A DNA stretch of 64,000 nt from an uncultured Microbulbifer sp. (GTDB lineage Bacteria > Pseudomonadota > Gammaproteobacteria > Pseudomonadales > Cellvibrionaceae). Positions 38,587 to 46,545 of this stretch are shown in pieces (the stretch's first letter is position 1; every line of letters begins with the position of its first letter). A model generated the notes under the pieces. It did no database searches. It saw only the letters and a program-made list of their open reading frames with translations, and was not told the DNA's origin. The stretch is from contig NZ_CANMKV010000003.1 of assembly GCF_947498635.1 (NCBI RefSeq), forward strand, positions 115,785 through 179,784, read 5' to 3'. The position numbers and the translations under genes were made by a program.

Positions 38587-39258
38587 TTGCACAACAGCAT
38601 AGGTATTTTCGGAAAACTTCCGGGGCATGGAGACTTTATTCAGCGCCAGTTGCCCGCAAGTTTTGTCGGTATTTGGGATGGGTGGTTGCAGCGTGCGGTG
38701 CATGGCTCACGTGAAATTATGGGAGACAGCTGGCTAGATTATTATTTGACCAGCCCAGTCTGGCGCTTTGCACACAGTAAAGGCGTTATTGATGAAAATG
38801 CTTGGGTAGGAGTTCTTGTTCCCAGTGTGGATAGTGTTGGTCGCTATTTCCCTTTGACAATAGCTTCACCCTTATCAACGACTGTGGACATTGTTTCTTT
38901 TATGGCTGAGGCAGAGGACTGGTATCGGGAACTCACCGAGTTAGCGATCAGCGCTCTGCAAAATATGTTGCATGCCGACCAGTTATTCGAGGCGTTTAAC
39001 AGTGTACCGGTAGGGCTAGGCAAGCAGGTAAATACTCTGTTACAGACTGAGTTTTATATCGCCAGTGGTGATAGCTCAGGTGCCACAAGCCGCTATGCTG
39101 GATTGTTGGGGCAGGTTTGCCGGAAACAATTTGCCAGTTACAGCATGTGGTCTTGTGAAGGTTCGCAACACCTTGCCCCAACCAGTGTGCTCTGTCCATC
39201 GCTGCCTGGCCCGGAGTTCTATTGCTCCATGCTTGGTGCAAGTCAAGAAAGACAGTAA
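38587..39258 (+). CDS. tagF: T6SS post-translational regulator TagF
   Basis: TagF represses T6SS assembly after translation by holding the FHA protein and, in some species, works in parallel with the PpkA/PppA switch. The 223-residue protein opens with the family signature GIFGKLPGHGDFIQRQLP and includes SPVWRFAHSKGVIDENAWVG-type text (WRFAHSKGVIDE) and PSVDSVGRYFPLT. The only good start is TTG 38587 (GGGAGAGAG upstream). It lies directly after tssM. Base composition starts to become more AT-rich from about here. Confidence 0.92.
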   Translation: MHNSIGIFGKLPGHGDFIQRQLPASFVGIWDGWLQRAVHGSREIMGDSWLDYYLTSPVWRFAHSKGVIDENAWVGVLVPSVDSVGRYFPLTIASPLSTTVDIVSFMAEAEDWYRELTELAISALQNMLHADQLFEAFNSVPVGLGKQVNTLLQTEFYIASGDSSGATSRYAGLLGQVCRKQFASYSMWSCEGSQHLAPTSVLCPSLPGPEFYCSMLGASQERQ

Positions 39259-39281
39259 AAAATAGCGAAAGGATGTCAAGT

Positions 39282-40007
39282 GTGAACCAAATAGTGGCTT
39301 TGGACAAAAATAAACATCGCAGACATAACATATTGACCGGTGATCTGTCTCGCAGTGAAACACACCATGTCTGTCAGGTGTATGTGTCTGAATTCTCTGT
39401 TTTGGCCGGGGAATGCCCAATCATATTTTTGAAGTCGAAAGATGGCGATGCTCTGGAGAGTTGCGCACTGCTGGGTATCACACCGGGGAAAAATTTATTT
39501 TGGCAGGAGGGTAAGTGGCAGGGTGCTTATATTCCGGCAACCTTGAGAGCCTATCCCTTTTATTTACACTACAAAGATTCTATAGGTATAAATCCCATAA
39601 TCTGTATTGACGCTTCTTCAATCTCTCTGAATGATTTTTCTGGTGTAGGGCAACGGCTTTTCAATGACAGTGGTGACGCAACCCCAACCTTGCTAGAAGC
39701 CAGTAATCTGTTACGAGGTATCCACCAGCAGAAAATACAAAGCCGAGAGTTTATTCGTTGTCTAACAGAGATGGACCTGTTTCGAGAGCAGGTGGTGACT
39801 GTGGACCTACCGGCAAATACTAAGCACAACTTAACGGGTGTTTTCTGCGTTACCAAAGAACGGATAAGTGAACTGAGCAACAGCGATTTTTTGCGTTTGC
39901 GTGAGAAAGGGTATCTAACCGCTATATATGCCCATATGTTTTCTCTGCATCAGTCTGGAAACTTAAGCCAGCTATTCAAAAAATATCAAGCGAGAGTGCT
40001 TCACTAG
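39282..40007 (+). CDS. SapC-family protein inside the T6SS cluster
   Basis: Resembles the SapC family (Pfam SapC, first linked to S-layer loci): HHVCQVYVSEFSVLAGECPI, ALLGITPGKNLFWQEGKWQGAYIPATLRAYPF and LTEMDLFREQ are the typical blocks (each quoted only in part). 241 residues, with no signal peptide or membrane helix, so probably cytoplasmic. GTG 39282 has AAAGGA eight bases upstream; ATG 39273 is an alternative. It sits between tagF and a DcrB-like gene, both on the same strand, with AT-richer composition than tssM. SapC is not a known T6SS part, so its role here is unknown. Confidence 0.78.
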   Translation: MNQIVALDKNKHRRHNILTGDLSRSETHHVCQVYVSEFSVLAGECPIIFLKSKDGDALESCALLGITPGKNLFWQEGKWQGAYIPATLRAYPFYLHYKDSIGINPIICIDASSISLNDFSGVGQRLFNDSGDATPTLLEASNLLRGIHQQKIQSREFIRCLTEMDLFREQVVTVDLPANTKHNLTGVFCVTKERISELSNSDFLRLREKGYLTAIYAHMFSLHQSGNLSQLFKKYQARVLH

Positions 40008-40129
40008 CCGGTAAAATAGAATCAATTGGAAGGATCTCTTAAGGCGAAAATAGCACCCGCTGGCTGAGCGCACTAAATACGTTTAGCGTCGCCTACCTAT
40101 CAATCGCTGCAGGAAGCAAGGTTTAGGGT

Positions 40130-40912
40130 ATGTCGTACATTGTGGTATTTACTGGGGAGATCAGAGCGCATTTTGAGCGACGCAGGGCTATCGCAGCGTT
40201 GGGTAGCGAGTTTGGGTTTAGCTTTACCCAAATAAAAGCACTTATGGCCAGTAGCCATTCCCAGCTCAAGAAAACCGATGATAGAGCAGAGGCGTGTCGG
40301 TTTATACAAATGCTATGGATGGGAGGTTGGCACTCCCGTCTCTATTTGGATTCTGAACTGATACATTGTACCCGGGAGTCAGTTGAAAGTGGTGGCGCCG
40401 AATTTCCAGTCGTTCTGGACAAGCTCCACAGTAGAGATTCCCGGCTGTCTTTGTGCGCACCTCGTAGCTGGGCACTCTGTGATTATTTGAACTCCAATGC
40501 TGAAATTCAGGCTGGTAATACCGATTTGAACCGCTATTTAATTGTACTGGCACAAGAGCGTTCGGAGCTGCCGCCGAGTCTTACTTTGACCGATTATGCG
40601 CATGCTCAGATGCAACAATGTTTGTCCAAAGTGACTAGCGGGCGAGTTGTGAATGGACCTGAAGCGCTGCGGCGCGAATGGCAAGCAGGTTTGTTGTATG
40701 AAATGCGAGCCGATGTTGGTGATGAATCCGTTCAATATATGGTCGCTTTTTTTCAAGGAGAAGAAAGATTCTATACACTGTTTCTCTGGACGGCTTTGCA
40801 AAGCTATGCAGAAGCAAAAATCGAATTTATTCAAATAGTGGGATCTTGTCGTATCGTGCTCAGTGAAGAAGATACCGCAGAAAATAAGGGTTCAGCTGTA
40901 ATTGCCGTGTAA
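40130..40912 (+). CDS. Two-domain protein with DcrB/PsbP-like C-terminus
   Basis: A 260-residue protein not assignable to a named gene. Residues 1-75 (YIVVFTGEI, then a helix and a beta strand SRLYLD) resemble a small cytoplasmic domain seen fused to various bacterial membrane proteins. Residues about 125-250 show the pattern of the DcrB/PsbP-like fold (DUF1795): LIVLAQERSELPPSLTLTDY, then an AHAQMQQCLSKV helix and AFFQGEERFYTLFLW strands. Eag chaperones that load T6SS effectors share this fold. No signal peptide is present. It lies between the SapC-like gene and tssA. A chaperone or adaptor role is inference from fold pattern and place. Confidence 0.6.
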   Translation: MSYIVVFTGEIRAHFERRRAIAALGSEFGFSFTQIKALMASSHSQLKKTDDRAEACRFIQMLWMGGWHSRLYLDSELIHCTRESVESGGAEFPVVLDKLHSRDSRLSLCAPRSWALCDYLNSNAEIQAGNTDLNRYLIVLAQERSELPPSLTLTDYAHAQMQQCLSKVTSGRVVNGPEALRREWQAGLLYEMRADVGDESVQYMVAFFQGEERFYTLFLWTALQSYAEAKIEFIQIVGSCRIVLSEEDTAENKGSAVIAV

Positions 40913-41099
40913 TAGGTGTTTAGGAGGTCATAAAAATAAAAATTTTAGGCAAATAAAATCGTTTGATTTTGTGATTTATGCCCATTTTTTGCGGTATTGC
41001 GGTTTCATCGGGTCATTTGCCTTGATTAGATCTTTACAACGTGTACTCTTCTCGGGATTCTTAATGAAGGAATTGATTCGGTAGAAGGGACTTTTATTC

Positions 41100-42392
41100 A
41101 TGGCATTCCCAAATACAATAAATATCGAAGAACTCACGGCTCCAGTCTCTTCAGAGAGCCCCGTCGGTGAAGATATTCGAGAGGATCGATCACCGACCTC
41201 TGACTACTACTCCATCAAAGATGCGCGTAACAGTGCTAGGGCTGCAGAACGCTCGGCCATGTTTGATGATGCAGATTCTGACCTGTTGGCGCCCTGGCGC
41301 GATGTGGCAAAAGCAGCAGAAAAGATTCTGACCAAAAAGAGTAAAGATCTGGAAGTAGCGAGCTGGTATACCGAGGCTCTCATCCGACTTCACGGCTTTC
41401 GTGGTCTGAGAGATGGCTTCCAGCTGGTTGAGCAACTGGTCAGTGAATTCTGGGAGGGCTTGTACCCGCTACCTGATGAAGATGGCATTGAGACCAAAGT
41501 GGCGCCGCTGACAGGTCTTAATGGAGACGGCGGTGACGGTACACTGATGATGCCGATTCGTAGCGCACCGATCACCCCGGAAGGGGATTACGGGGATTTT
41601 TCTTTCTTTCAACATCAGCAGGCCAGGGACGCTGACCGCATCGCGGATGAAGATGCACAGGCCGCCCGTATTGAGACTCTAGGCTATAGCCTGGAGGATG
41701 TTAATCAATGTGTTAACAGCGCTACCAATGAATGGGCAAAGGACCTGATTGAAACATTAGAATCCACAATTAGCAGTTATAAAAATATCAATGATGCACT
41801 GCGCTCAAGTTGTGGTCACGATGCCCCTCCTTCGACAAATATTTCCACATTACTTGATGAAGTATTGCGGACAACGAGGTTTATTTATAAGAGTCAACTG
41901 GACTCTTTAGCCGAGAGTGAAGCTCCCGCTTCAAGTGAGGCTGAACCCACAGACAGTGCTACTGAAGAAGCCGTTCCCAATGTGGCAGCGACAATCGTCG
42001 CTAATGCTATTGCAGCACCTACGGGGCCGGTTAGCTCACGGGAAGATGCTCTTAAATTACTTGAGCAGGCCGCGAAATATTTCCGTACTTACGAACCCCA
42101 TACTCCTCTGGCCCCTGGCTTGGAGAGGCTAATCGCTTGGGGACGTATGACCGTATCTGAACTAATGACAGAGTTGTTGCCGGATGAACAGTCCCGCGCT
42201 CTCTATTCTCAGCTTACGGGGGTACGCCTCGATGGTACGGATACTCAGCGTTACGTTGCACCTCCAGTAACGAGTAACCCCCCATCATCAGCTCCGGCTG
42301 CGTCTGAGCCACCTTCAGCCACAACTGAATCCGCACTCGCAGCAGATAGTGAGTGGGGCCAACCACACGAAGAAGCCAGCACAGGCTGGTAA
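41100..42392 (+). CDS. tssA: T6SS cap/baseplate protein TssA
   Basis: TssA primes sheath polymerisation and docks at the baseplate. The ImpA_N domain covers about 1-190: INIEELTAPVSSESPVGEDI, WYTEALIRLHGFRGLRDGF and FWEGLYPLPDEDG. A variable middle follows, rich in alanine, serine and glutamate, then a short C-terminal motif (FRTYEPHTPLAPGLERLIAW, MTVSELMTELLPDE). The 430 residues put it in the intermediate-length class. ATG 41100 follows AAGGGA. A 187-base AT-rich gap precedes it. Confidence 0.93.
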   Translation: MAFPNTINIEELTAPVSSESPVGEDIREDRSPTSDYYSIKDARNSARAAERSAMFDDADSDLLAPWRDVAKAAEKILTKKSKDLEVASWYTEALIRLHGFRGLRDGFQLVEQLVSEFWEGLYPLPDEDGIETKVAPLTGLNGDGGDGTLMMPIRSAPITPEGDYGDFSFFQHQQARDADRIADEDAQAARIETLGYSLEDVNQCVNSATNEWAKDLIETLESTISSYKNINDALRSSCGHDAPPSTNISTLLDEVLRTTRFIYKSQLDSLAESEAPASSEAEPTDSATEEAVPNVAATIVANAIAAPTGPVSSREDALKLLEQAAKYFRTYEPHTPLAPGLERLIAWGRMTVSELMTELLPDEQSRALYSQLTGVRLDGTDTQRYVAPPVTSNPPSSAPAASEPPSATTESALAADSEWGQPHEEASTGW

Positions 42393-42436
42393 TTTATTAA
42401 GAATAGCAGTCCCTAAATCTAGGAAGGAGACCTGAG

Positions 42437-42958
42437 ATGTCTGAGAGTATCCACAATAAACTAAAGCGCGTGCGCAAGCCGCGTGTGCATATTACTTATG
42501 ATGTTGAGACCAATGGAGCGGAAGTTAAAAAGGAACTTCCTTTTGTCGCTGGTGTTATGGGCGACTACTCAGGTGATAACACTGAGAACCGCAAAGCATT
42601 GAAGGATCGCAAGTTTGTACAAATTGATCGCGATAATTTCAATGATGTAATGACCAAAGTAAATCCAAAGCTGAATCTGCAGGTAGAAAATACGCTGTCT
42701 GGTGATGGTAGCAAGATTGGTGTTGATCTTGACTTCAAACACATGGATGACTTCTCTCCCGAAAAAATCGTCGATCAGGTTGAACCGCTCAAACAGCTAT
42801 TGGAAGCGCGCAGTAAATTGCGTGACCTGCTTAGTAAGGCTGACCGCTCTGAAGAGCTGGAAAAGGTTTTGGAAGATATCCTGAAGAGTACGGAAAATGT
42901 CGGCGCTATTTCTGAGCAGCTGGGATTGAACAAGGATAAAGGAGAGGACTCAGAATGA
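42437..42958 (+). CDS. tssB: T6SS sheath small subunit TssB (VipA)
   Basis: TssB pairs with TssC to build the contractile sheath. The 173-residue protein has [48 protein letters not shown] and a C-terminal helix [20 protein letters not shown], all typical. A strong AAGGAGA ribosome-binding site precedes ATG 42437. Its stop overlaps the tssC start by four bases (ATGA), supporting stoichiometric coupled translation. Confidence 0.97.
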   Translation: MSESIHNKLKRVRKPRVHITYDVETNGAEVKKELPFVAGVMGDYSGDNTENRKALKDRKFVQIDRDNFNDVMTKVNPKLNLQVENTLSGDGSKIGVDLDFKHMDDFSPEKIVDQVEPLKQLLEARSKLRDLLSKADRSEELEKVLEDILKSTENVGAISEQLGLNKDKGEDSE

Positions 42959-44442
42959 GCACAGAAGTAGAAAATGTTGCGGAAAGTGAAACTGAGGAAC
43001 AATCGGTTAATCTTCTCGAGCAGGCGATTGCAGCTACCAAGCAAACTGAGCCGCAGGAAGCGCAAGATCTTATTGCCAACCTTACGGATCAGGTTTTAAA
43101 AGGCACGGTATCCTGGGATCGCAATCTGACCCAAACAATCAAGAAAGCAGTTAGTGCTATTGATCAGGCGATGTCCAGGCAGATGGCCGCAATTTTGCAT
43201 GATGAAAAATTCCAGAAACTAGAAGGCTCCTGGCGCGGTCTCAATCACCTGGTAATGAATTCCGAAACCGGAGCAACCATGAAGATTCGCATGCTCAATT
43301 TGAGCAAGCGTGAATTGTTCCGTGATCTGGATAAGGCGGTTGAGTTCGACCAAAGTCAAACCTTCAAAAAGATTTATGAAGAAGAATTTGGTATTGCAGG
43401 TGGCGAGCCCTACGGTTGCATGATTGGTGATTTTGAATTCACCAGCCATCCTGAAGATATCGAACTTCTGAGTAAAATGTCTAATGTTGCGGCAGCAGGA
43501 TTCTGTCCATTTGTTGCCGCAGCCGGTTCGGGCATGTTTGGTTTTGACGATTTTACTGAGCTGTCAAAGCCCCGCGATCTTGGCGGTATTTTTGAATCTG
43601 CAGAATATATTAAGTGGCGCAGCTTCCGCGATAGCGAAGACTCACGATTTGTGACTCTGGTTATGCCTCGCACCCTGGCTCGGACTCCCTATGGTGCCAA
43701 TACCAAACCGATCGAAGCTTTTGACTTCGAAGAGTTTGAAGTCGATGAGTCTGGCGTATCCCGTCCAGCTGAGCACGATCAATACTGTTGGATGAATGCC
43801 TCCTATGTGATGGGAACAACCATGACCAAGGCGTTCTCCGAGAACTCCTGGTGTACCGCAATTCGCGGGGCTGAAGGAGGTGGTAAAGTGGAAGGCCTAC
43901 CTTCCCATGTGTTCAAAAGTGATGATGGAGACATGGACCAGAAGTGCCCAACCGAGATTGGTATTACCGATCGACGTGAAGCCGAATTGAGCTCCCAGGG
44001 ATTCCTGCCTCTGTGCCATTATAAAAATACAGATTACTCAGTGTTCTTTGGCTCTCAGAGTGCGCAGAAGCCAAAAACATATGATGATCCCGATGCAACG
44101 GCAAACGCGGCTATTTCTGCGCGCCTGCCTTACTTGATGGCTACTTCCCGTATTGCTCATTACCTAAAGGTCATGGCGCGGGATAAAGTTGGCTCCTTTA
44201 TGGAGGCGGGCGATTGTGAGCGCTGGCTGAATAAATGGATTACTCAATACACCAACTCTAACCCGGATGCGAGCCCAGAAATGAAAGCGAAATATCCGCT
44301 TTCCGAAGCTCGTGTAGAAGTTAAGGAAATTCCTGGTCAACCTGGTTGCTATAGTGCTGTTGCCTATCTGAAGCCTTGGCTGCAAATGGAAGAGCTGACT
44401 ACTTCCATGCGCATGGTAGCCAATATCCCATCTGCCGGATAA
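42955..44442 (+). CDS. tssC: T6SS sheath large subunit TssC (VipB)
   Basis: Canonical 495-residue Tss[57 protein letters not shown], and the C-terminal [20 protein letters not shown] segment. It is coupled to tssB by overlapping stop and start codons. A terminator-like hairpin follows directly after the stop, before the paralogous gene at 44553. Confidence 0.97.
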   Translation: MSTEVENVAESETEEQSVNLLEQAIAATKQTEPQEAQDLIANLTDQVLKGTVSWDRNLTQTIKKAVSAIDQAMSRQMAAILHDEKFQKLEGSWRGLNHLVMNSETGATMKIRMLNLSKRELFRDLDKAVEFDQSQTFKKIYEEEFGIAGGEPYGCMIGDFEFTSHPEDIELLSKMSNVAAAGFCPFVAAAGSGMFGFDDFTELSKPRDLGGIFESAEYIKWRSFRDSEDSRFVTLVMPRTLARTPYGANTKPIEAFDFEEFEVDESGVSRPAEHDQYCWMNASYVMGTTMTKAFSENSWCTAIRGAEGGGKVEGLPSHVFKSDDGDMDQKCPTEIGITDRREAELSSQGFLPLCHYKNTDYSVFFGSQSAQKPKTYDDPDATANAAISARLPYLMATSRIAHYLKVMARDKVGSFMEAGDCERWLNKWITQYTNSNPDASPEMKAKYPLSEARVEVKEIPGQPGCYSAVAYLKPWLQMEELTTSMRMVANIPSAG

Positions 44443-44450
44443 AGCCTAAG

Positions 44451-44481
44451 GCCCGCCCCTCAGTGGCGGGCTATCTTTTAT
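44451..44481 (+). terminator. Hairpin with U-rich tail between the two tssC genes
   Basis: Perfect 7-bp stem GCCCGCC / GGCGGGC, 7-base loop, followed by TATCTTTTATT. It lies eight bases past the tssC stop and inside the T6SS block, so it would reduce transcription of everything downstream unless read through or re-initiated. Confidence 0.65.
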
Positions 44482-44552
44482 TGGGACAGGCCTGACCTTG
44501 GGCCTAAAATCAATCGAACTTCTCCGAAAATAATGGTTATTGGAGTTTTCCG

Positions 44553-46067
44553 GTGCCCTGTGCAACGCAAAATAAATTCACGGAAGATTATTTGGATATA
44601 TTGCCGGAAAAAATAGCGGGTGGAGATCAAAGTGAGCTACTGCAATTTTTACGAGAACCGGATGAATTATTCTCTTTTGAGTACTGGCTGACAGAAATAT
44701 GTCCATGCCCGAAAAAAGAGAGTTTTTCCGTTCGACAATATCTGAACCGAATTATTGCTGAGCTAGATGAACTGATCTGTGATCAGGTGAATCGAATACT
44801 TCACCATCCTCGATTCCAGCGCCTTGAAGCGAGCTGGCGCGGTCTTGCCCTACTGGTGTTTGATACTCCGCATTCAGAAAATATCAAGATAAAGCTGCTC
44901 GATGTTAGCTGGAAAGATCTAAGTAAGGATATCCAGCGTGCACCGGATTTTGACCAGTCAGGTCTTTTTCACTTGGTGTATAACGAAGAGTTTGGTACGC
45001 CTGGTGGTGAACCTTTTGGTCTTTTAATGGGGGATTACTATGTTTCTCATAGACCGCTGTCCGAACACCCGTACGATGATATTTTTACATTACAGGGCAT
45101 AGCACATACGGCAGCTGCTGCATTTGCTCCTTTTGTATGTGCAGCAACTCCGCAGTTATTTGGTGTCGATCATTTCGATGATTTGGCGAAACCTATACGG
45201 TTTTCTGAAGTTTTTCGCCAAAAAGAATATATCCGCTGGAATAGTTTACGGGATTTAGAGGATAGTCGCTTTTTGGCAATCACCTTGCCGCAGGTATTAA
45301 TGCGTGAACCTTACAATCAGGATTTCTCCCAATATCGAGGTCTGAGATTCAAAGAGCAAGTCAGTGGTTCTCACAACCGGCGCTACTTATGGGGTAATGC
45401 GTGTTTTGCAATGGGTGCCGTACTTTTACGTGAATTTAGTGAGGTCGGTTGGTTTTCCCATATCCGCGGTGTCGCTCGGGATCATCTAGGTGGCGGACTG
45501 GTAACTCAGTTACCGATCATACCCTATAAGCCTGATAGCCGACCAGGTATGGTACGTATGTCTACCTCAATTCTAGTGACAGACTTTGTAGAGCGTGACT
45601 TATCGGAACTGGGATTTGCTTGTCTGAGTCACTGTTACGATACCCCTTACAGTGCTTTTAACAGTCTGCCTTCGTTACAAAGGGCCAAGCAATACACATC
45701 TAAAGCGGCCACAGCAAACGCCCGTATCAGTTCGATGTTACAGCAGATTCTTTGCGCATCACGTTTTGCGCACTACATCAAAGTGATGATCAGGGATAAG
45801 GTTGGAGCCTATATGAATGCTGCCGATTGTGAACGTCAGCTTCAACACTGGCTGGATCGTTACACTACCGGAAGGGATGATTTATCCTGGGAAATGCTAG
45901 CTCGTTACCCATTGCGTGAGGCGCGAGTACGAGTATCCGATGAGCCGGGAAAAGTGGGTAGCTACCAAAGTGTAATTCATTTGAAGAGCCATTATACGGT
46001 GGATCATCTTGTATCAGAGCTTAAGCTCACTACGGCGTTGGCAACGATTGGAGTAGGCGGGGCATAA
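44553..46067 (+). CDS. Second TssC-like sheath protein
   Basis: A 504-residue TssC paralogue. It shares the core with tssC: FQRLEASWRGLALLV, NEEFGTPGGEPFGLLMGDYYV, LRDLEDSRFLAITLPQVLMREPY (each shown in part) and a C-terminal DEPGKVGSYQSVIHLK. The sequence is clearly divergent from its neighbour, so this is an old rather than a recent duplication. GTG 44553 with TGGAG seven bases upstream is the start. It sits between tssC and tssE, before the baseplate genes. It may form part of a sheath end or act at assembly, but this is inference. Confidence 0.9.
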   Translation: MPCATQNKFTEDYLDILPEKIAGGDQSELLQFLREPDELFSFEYWLTEICPCPKKESFSVRQYLNRIIAELDELICDQVNRILHHPRFQRLEASWRGLALLVFDTPHSENIKIKLLDVSWKDLSKDIQRAPDFDQSGLFHLVYNEEFGTPGGEPFGLLMGDYYVSHRPLSEHPYDDIFTLQGIAHTAAAAFAPFVCAATPQLFGVDHFDDLAKPIRFSEVFRQKEYIRWNSLRDLEDSRFLAITLPQVLMREPYNQDFSQYRGLRFKEQVSGSHNRRYLWGNACFAMGAVLLREFSEVGWFSHIRGVARDHLGGGLVTQLPIIPYKPDSRPGMVRMSTSILVTDFVERDLSELGFACLSHCYDTPYSAFNSLPSLQRAKQYTSKAATANARISSMLQQILCASRFAHYIKVMIRDKVGAYMNAADCERQLQHWLDRYTTGRDDLSWEMLARYPLREARVRVSDEPGKVGSYQSVIHLKSHYTVDHLVSELKLTTALATIGVGGA

Positions 46068-46071
46068 ACTT

Positions 46072-46545
46072 ATGGCAAAAGAGAAGCGCTTGCTGGCTCC
46101 CGTTTTGGACAGGTTATTGGAGTCATCCAGCAAAATGAATCTGAACCAATCACATCAGGTTCTACGTCAATTGCGTGAGGGAGTGCGGCGCGATCTTGAA
46201 TATTTGTTTAATACGCGTTATCGCTGTATTTCTCCACCAGATACTTTGCTACATCTGGAGGAATCCAATATCAATTATGGTCTACCTGATTTGTCTACCG
46301 TTAACCTGTCTTCGCTAGTCAGTAGAAAACAATTTTGCCGGGACATAGAAACGACAATTTTACACTTTGAGCCGAGAATACGCTCTGTAAAGGTGACAAC
46401 CCAGGACAAGCTAGATGTGGAGGACCCCAGTATACGCTTTCGTGTGGAGGCAGTACTTCATATTAATCCGGCTTCTGAAGTGATTGTATTTGATTCAGCT
46501 TTAAATCCGGTGACCCAAATGGTAGATGTATCCGAGATTATGTGA
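46072..46545 (+). CDS. tssE: T6SS baseplate protein TssE
   Basis: TssE is the gp25-like baseplate component. The 157-residue protein has VLRQLREGVRRDLEYLFNTR and YGLPDLSTVNLSSLVSRKQF, then FEPRIRSVKV and a beta end, all as in the family. It starts four bases after the upstream TssC-like gene and its stop overlaps the tssF start (TGATG). Confidence 0.95.
   Translation: MAKEKRLLAPVLDRLLESSSKMNLNQSHQVLRQLREGVRRDLEYLFNTRYRCISPPDTLLHLEESNINYGLPDLSTVNLSSLVSRKQFCRDIETTILHFEPRIRSVKVTTQDKLDVEDPSIRFRVEAVLHINPASEVIVFDSALNPVTQMVDVSEIM

Noticed and set aside
40008..40129. Short hairpin CTAAA-TACG-TTTAG after the SapC-like gene.
   Set aside because: Only five weak base pairs and no U-run; not a credible terminator.
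40902..41084. 60-residue frame between the DcrB-like gene and tssA.
   Set aside because: Begins with TTG inside the previous gene, has no ribosome-binding site and low-complexity composition.
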